Below, in pieces: positions 7,029-8,415 of a stretch of DNA of 8,415 nt (its first letter is position 1; each line of letters starts with the position of its first letter). The stretch comes from Rikenellaceae bacterium (GTDB lineage: Bacteria; Bacteroidota; Bacteroidia; Bacteroidales; UBA932). The position numbers were made by a program, and so were the translations under genes. The notes under the pieces are model-generated. The model made no database searches and was not told the origin of the DNA. It saw only the letters and a list, made by a program, of their open reading frames with translations. The stretch is taken from positions 1-8,415 of the forward strand of contig CAAGGO010000443.1 of the NCBI GenBank assembly GCA_900769385.1, read 5' to 3'.

Positions 7029-8006
7029 TTACTGCTCCACTGCATTTCCATACAGACGCAACATTATTGGCAAATGGTCGCTCACTCCCCCCAAATATTT
7101 GGGACCCTGCAAAGTACGTCTTGGTTTTATACCCATATATGTCTCATCCCACTCCAGCAGGAACTCCGGTGCAAATATCTCCATCTCCCCTTTACAGAAT
7201 ACCCATTGAGGCAGTACTCCCTCCCGCTCCAGCAGACCCTCAGAAACCAGAAACTGGTCTATGGTACTCCACTCTCCCCTGTACTTGTGTGTGCCATCCG
7301 CCCCTGAGGCAAATGGTGAAAGGTTTACAAGGGTTTTTCTTCCCGACAAATCATCGGGAAGAGTATTTTCTCCCTCCAGAATTTTCAGCGATCTGGAGTT
7401 GTGGGTATCATTGAAGTCTCCCATAAGGATGATGTTTGCTGCCGGATTTGCTGCCAGAAGGGAATCTGCAATTCCCTTTACCCTCTCTGCAACTTTAATC
7501 CTGCGAGGCTCGGAAGCCTTCTCCCCGCCACTTTTTGAAGGCCAGTGGTTTACCAGGATATGGAGGGTATCCAGTGCATTAATCACCCCTTTTGCATAGA
7601 GGATATCCCTTGTGGAGAATCCTGCTCCGTAAAAATGCTTTTCCAAAGGGGTAAAGGTATCCTCCCGGTACAACAGAGCCACATCAATTCCCCTGCTGTC
7701 GGGAGACTCCTTATGGATGAATTTGTAGCCCGCTCTGGCCAATGGGGTATGGGAGACAAGCTGGTTGAGTACAGATGCATTCTCCACTTCACAAAGCCCT
7801 ATTATTGCCGGAAACTGGCCGTACCGGTCTGCAGCCAGGGATATGGTTTTGGCAATATTGTCCCTCTTTTCCTGGAATTTCTCCTTTGTCCAATGGTTTT
7901 CCCCTGTTGGAGTGAACTCATCATCCTTGCGGTAAGGGTTATTGTAGGTGTCAAAGTAATTCTCCACATTCCAGAACATTACCAGAAGCAGCAGTATCTC
8001 TTTCAT
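7029..8006 (-). CDS. Endonuclease/exonuclease/phosphatase (EEP) family protein
   Basis: This is a 325-residue protein of the DNase I-like EEP superfamily (PF03372-type), metal-dependent phosphodiesterases or phosphatases acting on nucleic acids, lipids or other phosphoesters. Family motifs appear in order: FWNVENYFD at 11-19 (metal-binding Asn/Glu region), GLCEVEN at 70-76 (catalytic Glu73), NHWPSKSGG at 153-161 (His154), GDFND at 196-200, and SDHLP at 309-313 (Asp-His pair). All catalytic positions are present. The first strand begins almost at the N-terminus and MKEILLLLV is too short for a clear signal peptide, so a cytoplasmic location is likely, although many Bacteroidota relatives are exported. 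I chose ATG at 8006. A TTG at 8027 would add seven residues but lies inside a promoter-like box. It lies upstream of thyA in the same direction and has no obvious functional link to it. The substrate is unknown. Confidence 0.87.
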   Translation of the reverse strand: MKEILLLLVMFWNVENYFDTYNNPYRKDDEFTPTGENHWTKEKFQEKRDNIAKTISLAADRYGQFPAIIGLCEVENASVLNQLVSHTPLARAGYKFIHKESPDSRGIDVALLYREDTFTPLEKHFYGAGFSTRDILYAKGVINALDTLHILVNHWPSKSGGEKASEPRRIKVAERVKGIADSLLAANPAANIILMGDFNDTHNSRSLKILEGENTLPDDLSGRKTLVNLSPFASGADGTHKYRGEWSTIDQFLVSEGLLEREGVLPQWVFCKGEMEIFAPEFLLEWDETYMGIKPRRTLQGPKYLGGVSDHLPIMLRLYGNAVEQ

Positions 8007-8024
8007 TGTTGTGCTATTTTTCCG

Positions 8025-8032
8025 CAATATTA
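8025..8032 (-). promoter_or_regulatory. Weak candidate -7 box upstream of the EEP gene
   Basis: TAATATTG on the minus strand differs from TAnnTTTG at one fixed base and lies 18 nt before the ATG at 8006. No -33 TTTG is found at the proper spacing. The position, in the divergent gap with ychF, is where a promoter is expected, but the sequence match alone is weak. Confidence 0.3.
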
Positions 8033-8052
8033 GACAAAATCCCCTTTTCTCC

Positions 8053-8083
8053 TTGCAGCAGCGTAAAATTTACCCTATTTTTG
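8053..8083 (+). promoter_or_regulatory. Bacteroidota promoter for ychF (TTG-N20-TATTTTTG)
   Basis: A -33 element TTG (8053-8055), a 20-nt spacer and a -7 element TATTTTTG (8076-8083) match the Bacteroidota housekeeping sigma-factor consensus at good spacing. Transcription would begin near 8090, giving a leader of about 20 nt before the ychF ATG at 8110. It lies in the 103-nt gap between the divergent EEP and ychF genes. Confidence 0.7.
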
Positions 8084-8109
8084 CGCGTTAAATATTTAAA
8101 TATCAGGAG

Positions 8110-8415
8110 ATGGCATTAAGATGCGGTATAGTAGGCCTGCCAAATGTGGGCAAATCAACACTTTTTAATTGTATTAGCAGCGGAAAAGCACAGTCTGCAA
8201 ACTTCCCGTTCTGCACCATTGAGCCAAACATTGGTTCTACCATTGTTCCCGACGAGAGACTTGAGGTTCTTGAGAAAATTGTAAAACCTCAGAGAGTTGT
8301 TCCTGCAACAGTGGAGATTGTGGATATTGCCGGCCTTGTAAAGGGTGCGAGCAAAGGAGAGGGACTTGGAAACCAGTTCCTTGCAAACATCAGGGAGACA
8401 GATGCAATCCTTCAC
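8110..8415 (+). CDS. ychF: Redox-regulated ATPase/GTPase YchF (OBG family), N-terminal part; runs off right edge
   Basis: The frame from ATG 8110 is open for 102 codons to the window edge and reads [17 protein letters not shown] at the start. YchF is a universally conserved translation-associated P-loop NTPase of the OBG/HAS-GTPase group that prefers ATP, binds ribosomes and has been linked to stress responses. The Walker A motif GLPNVGKS is at 9-16. [10 protein letters not shown] at 31-40 is the YchF switch I region, and [20 protein letters not shown] at 72-91 is the G3/switch II region, with the hydrophobic residue replacing the catalytic Gln that marks HAS-GTPases. The full protein is usually about 365 residues, so the G4 region and TGS domain lie outside. 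AGGAG directly abuts the ATG, too close for a normal ribosome binding site, but the family start MALxCGIVG supports this codon over the ATG at 8121. Confidence 0.97.
   Translation, partial: MALRCGIVGLPNVGKSTLFNCISSGKAQSANFPFCTIEPNIGSTIVPDERLEVLEKIVKPQRVVPATVEIVDIAGLVKGASKGEGLGNQFLANIRETDAILH

Noticed and set aside
7545..8033. 162-codon open frame on the plus strand opposite the EEP gene
   Set aside because: It is antisense to a well-supported enzyme with all catalytic motifs, shows no recognisable domain and is a shadow frame.
8155..8415. 86-codon minus-strand open frame at the right edge
   Set aside because: It lies opposite ychF, whose P-loop and switch motifs fix the coding strand.

Overview
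The window reads as chromosomal DNA from a member of the Bacteroidota, most likely order Bacteroidales. The reasons are: promoter-like TAnnTTTG boxes instead of sigma70 -35/-10 pairs, genes without clear Shine-Dalgarno sequences, a lipoprotein-rich gene set, and protein sequences typical of the phylum. I cannot name the genus. There are no tRNA or rRNA genes, CRISPR repeats, insertion sequences or phage genes.

Layout. On the minus strand, read right to left: an endonuclease/exonuclease/phosphatase-fold protein (8006-7029); thyA (6945-6151); a 68-nt spacer with a strong inverted repeat; folA (6082-5573); two tandem sodium-dependent neurotransmitter:sodium symporter (NSS) family transporters, each 447 residues (5568-4225 and 4219-2876); a secreted protein with a BPL_N/class I glutamine-amidotransferase-like domain and a C-terminal PPC-like domain (2870-1494); and a lipoprotein serine hydrolase of the beta-lactamase fold (1475-327). 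A rho-independent terminator at 301-271 closes the set. Gaps from folA to the BPL_N gene are only 4-5 nt, and 18 nt separate the last two genes. One transcript starting at the promoter-like box before thyA and ending at the terminator is therefore plausible. Beyond the terminator, at the left edge, lies the start of another lipoprotein reading frame, interrupted by an in-frame TAG. On the plus strand, a good Bacteroidota promoter (8053-8083) drives ychF, which runs off the right edge.

How the genes fit together. ThyA and FolA form the dTMP/folate cycle: ThyA makes dTMP and dihydrofolate, and FolA reduces the dihydrofolate back to tetrahydrofolate. The next four genes form a membrane and envelope block of two probable amino-acid importers and two exported hydrolase-like proteins. 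Their close packing suggests co-expression, but a shared role, such as releasing and importing amino acids, is only a guess.

Most of the window is ordinary core genome. The points most worth a second look are the interrupted lipoprotein frame, the divergent substrate pockets of the tandem transporters, the thyA-folA dyad, and the exported BPL_N-PPC protein.
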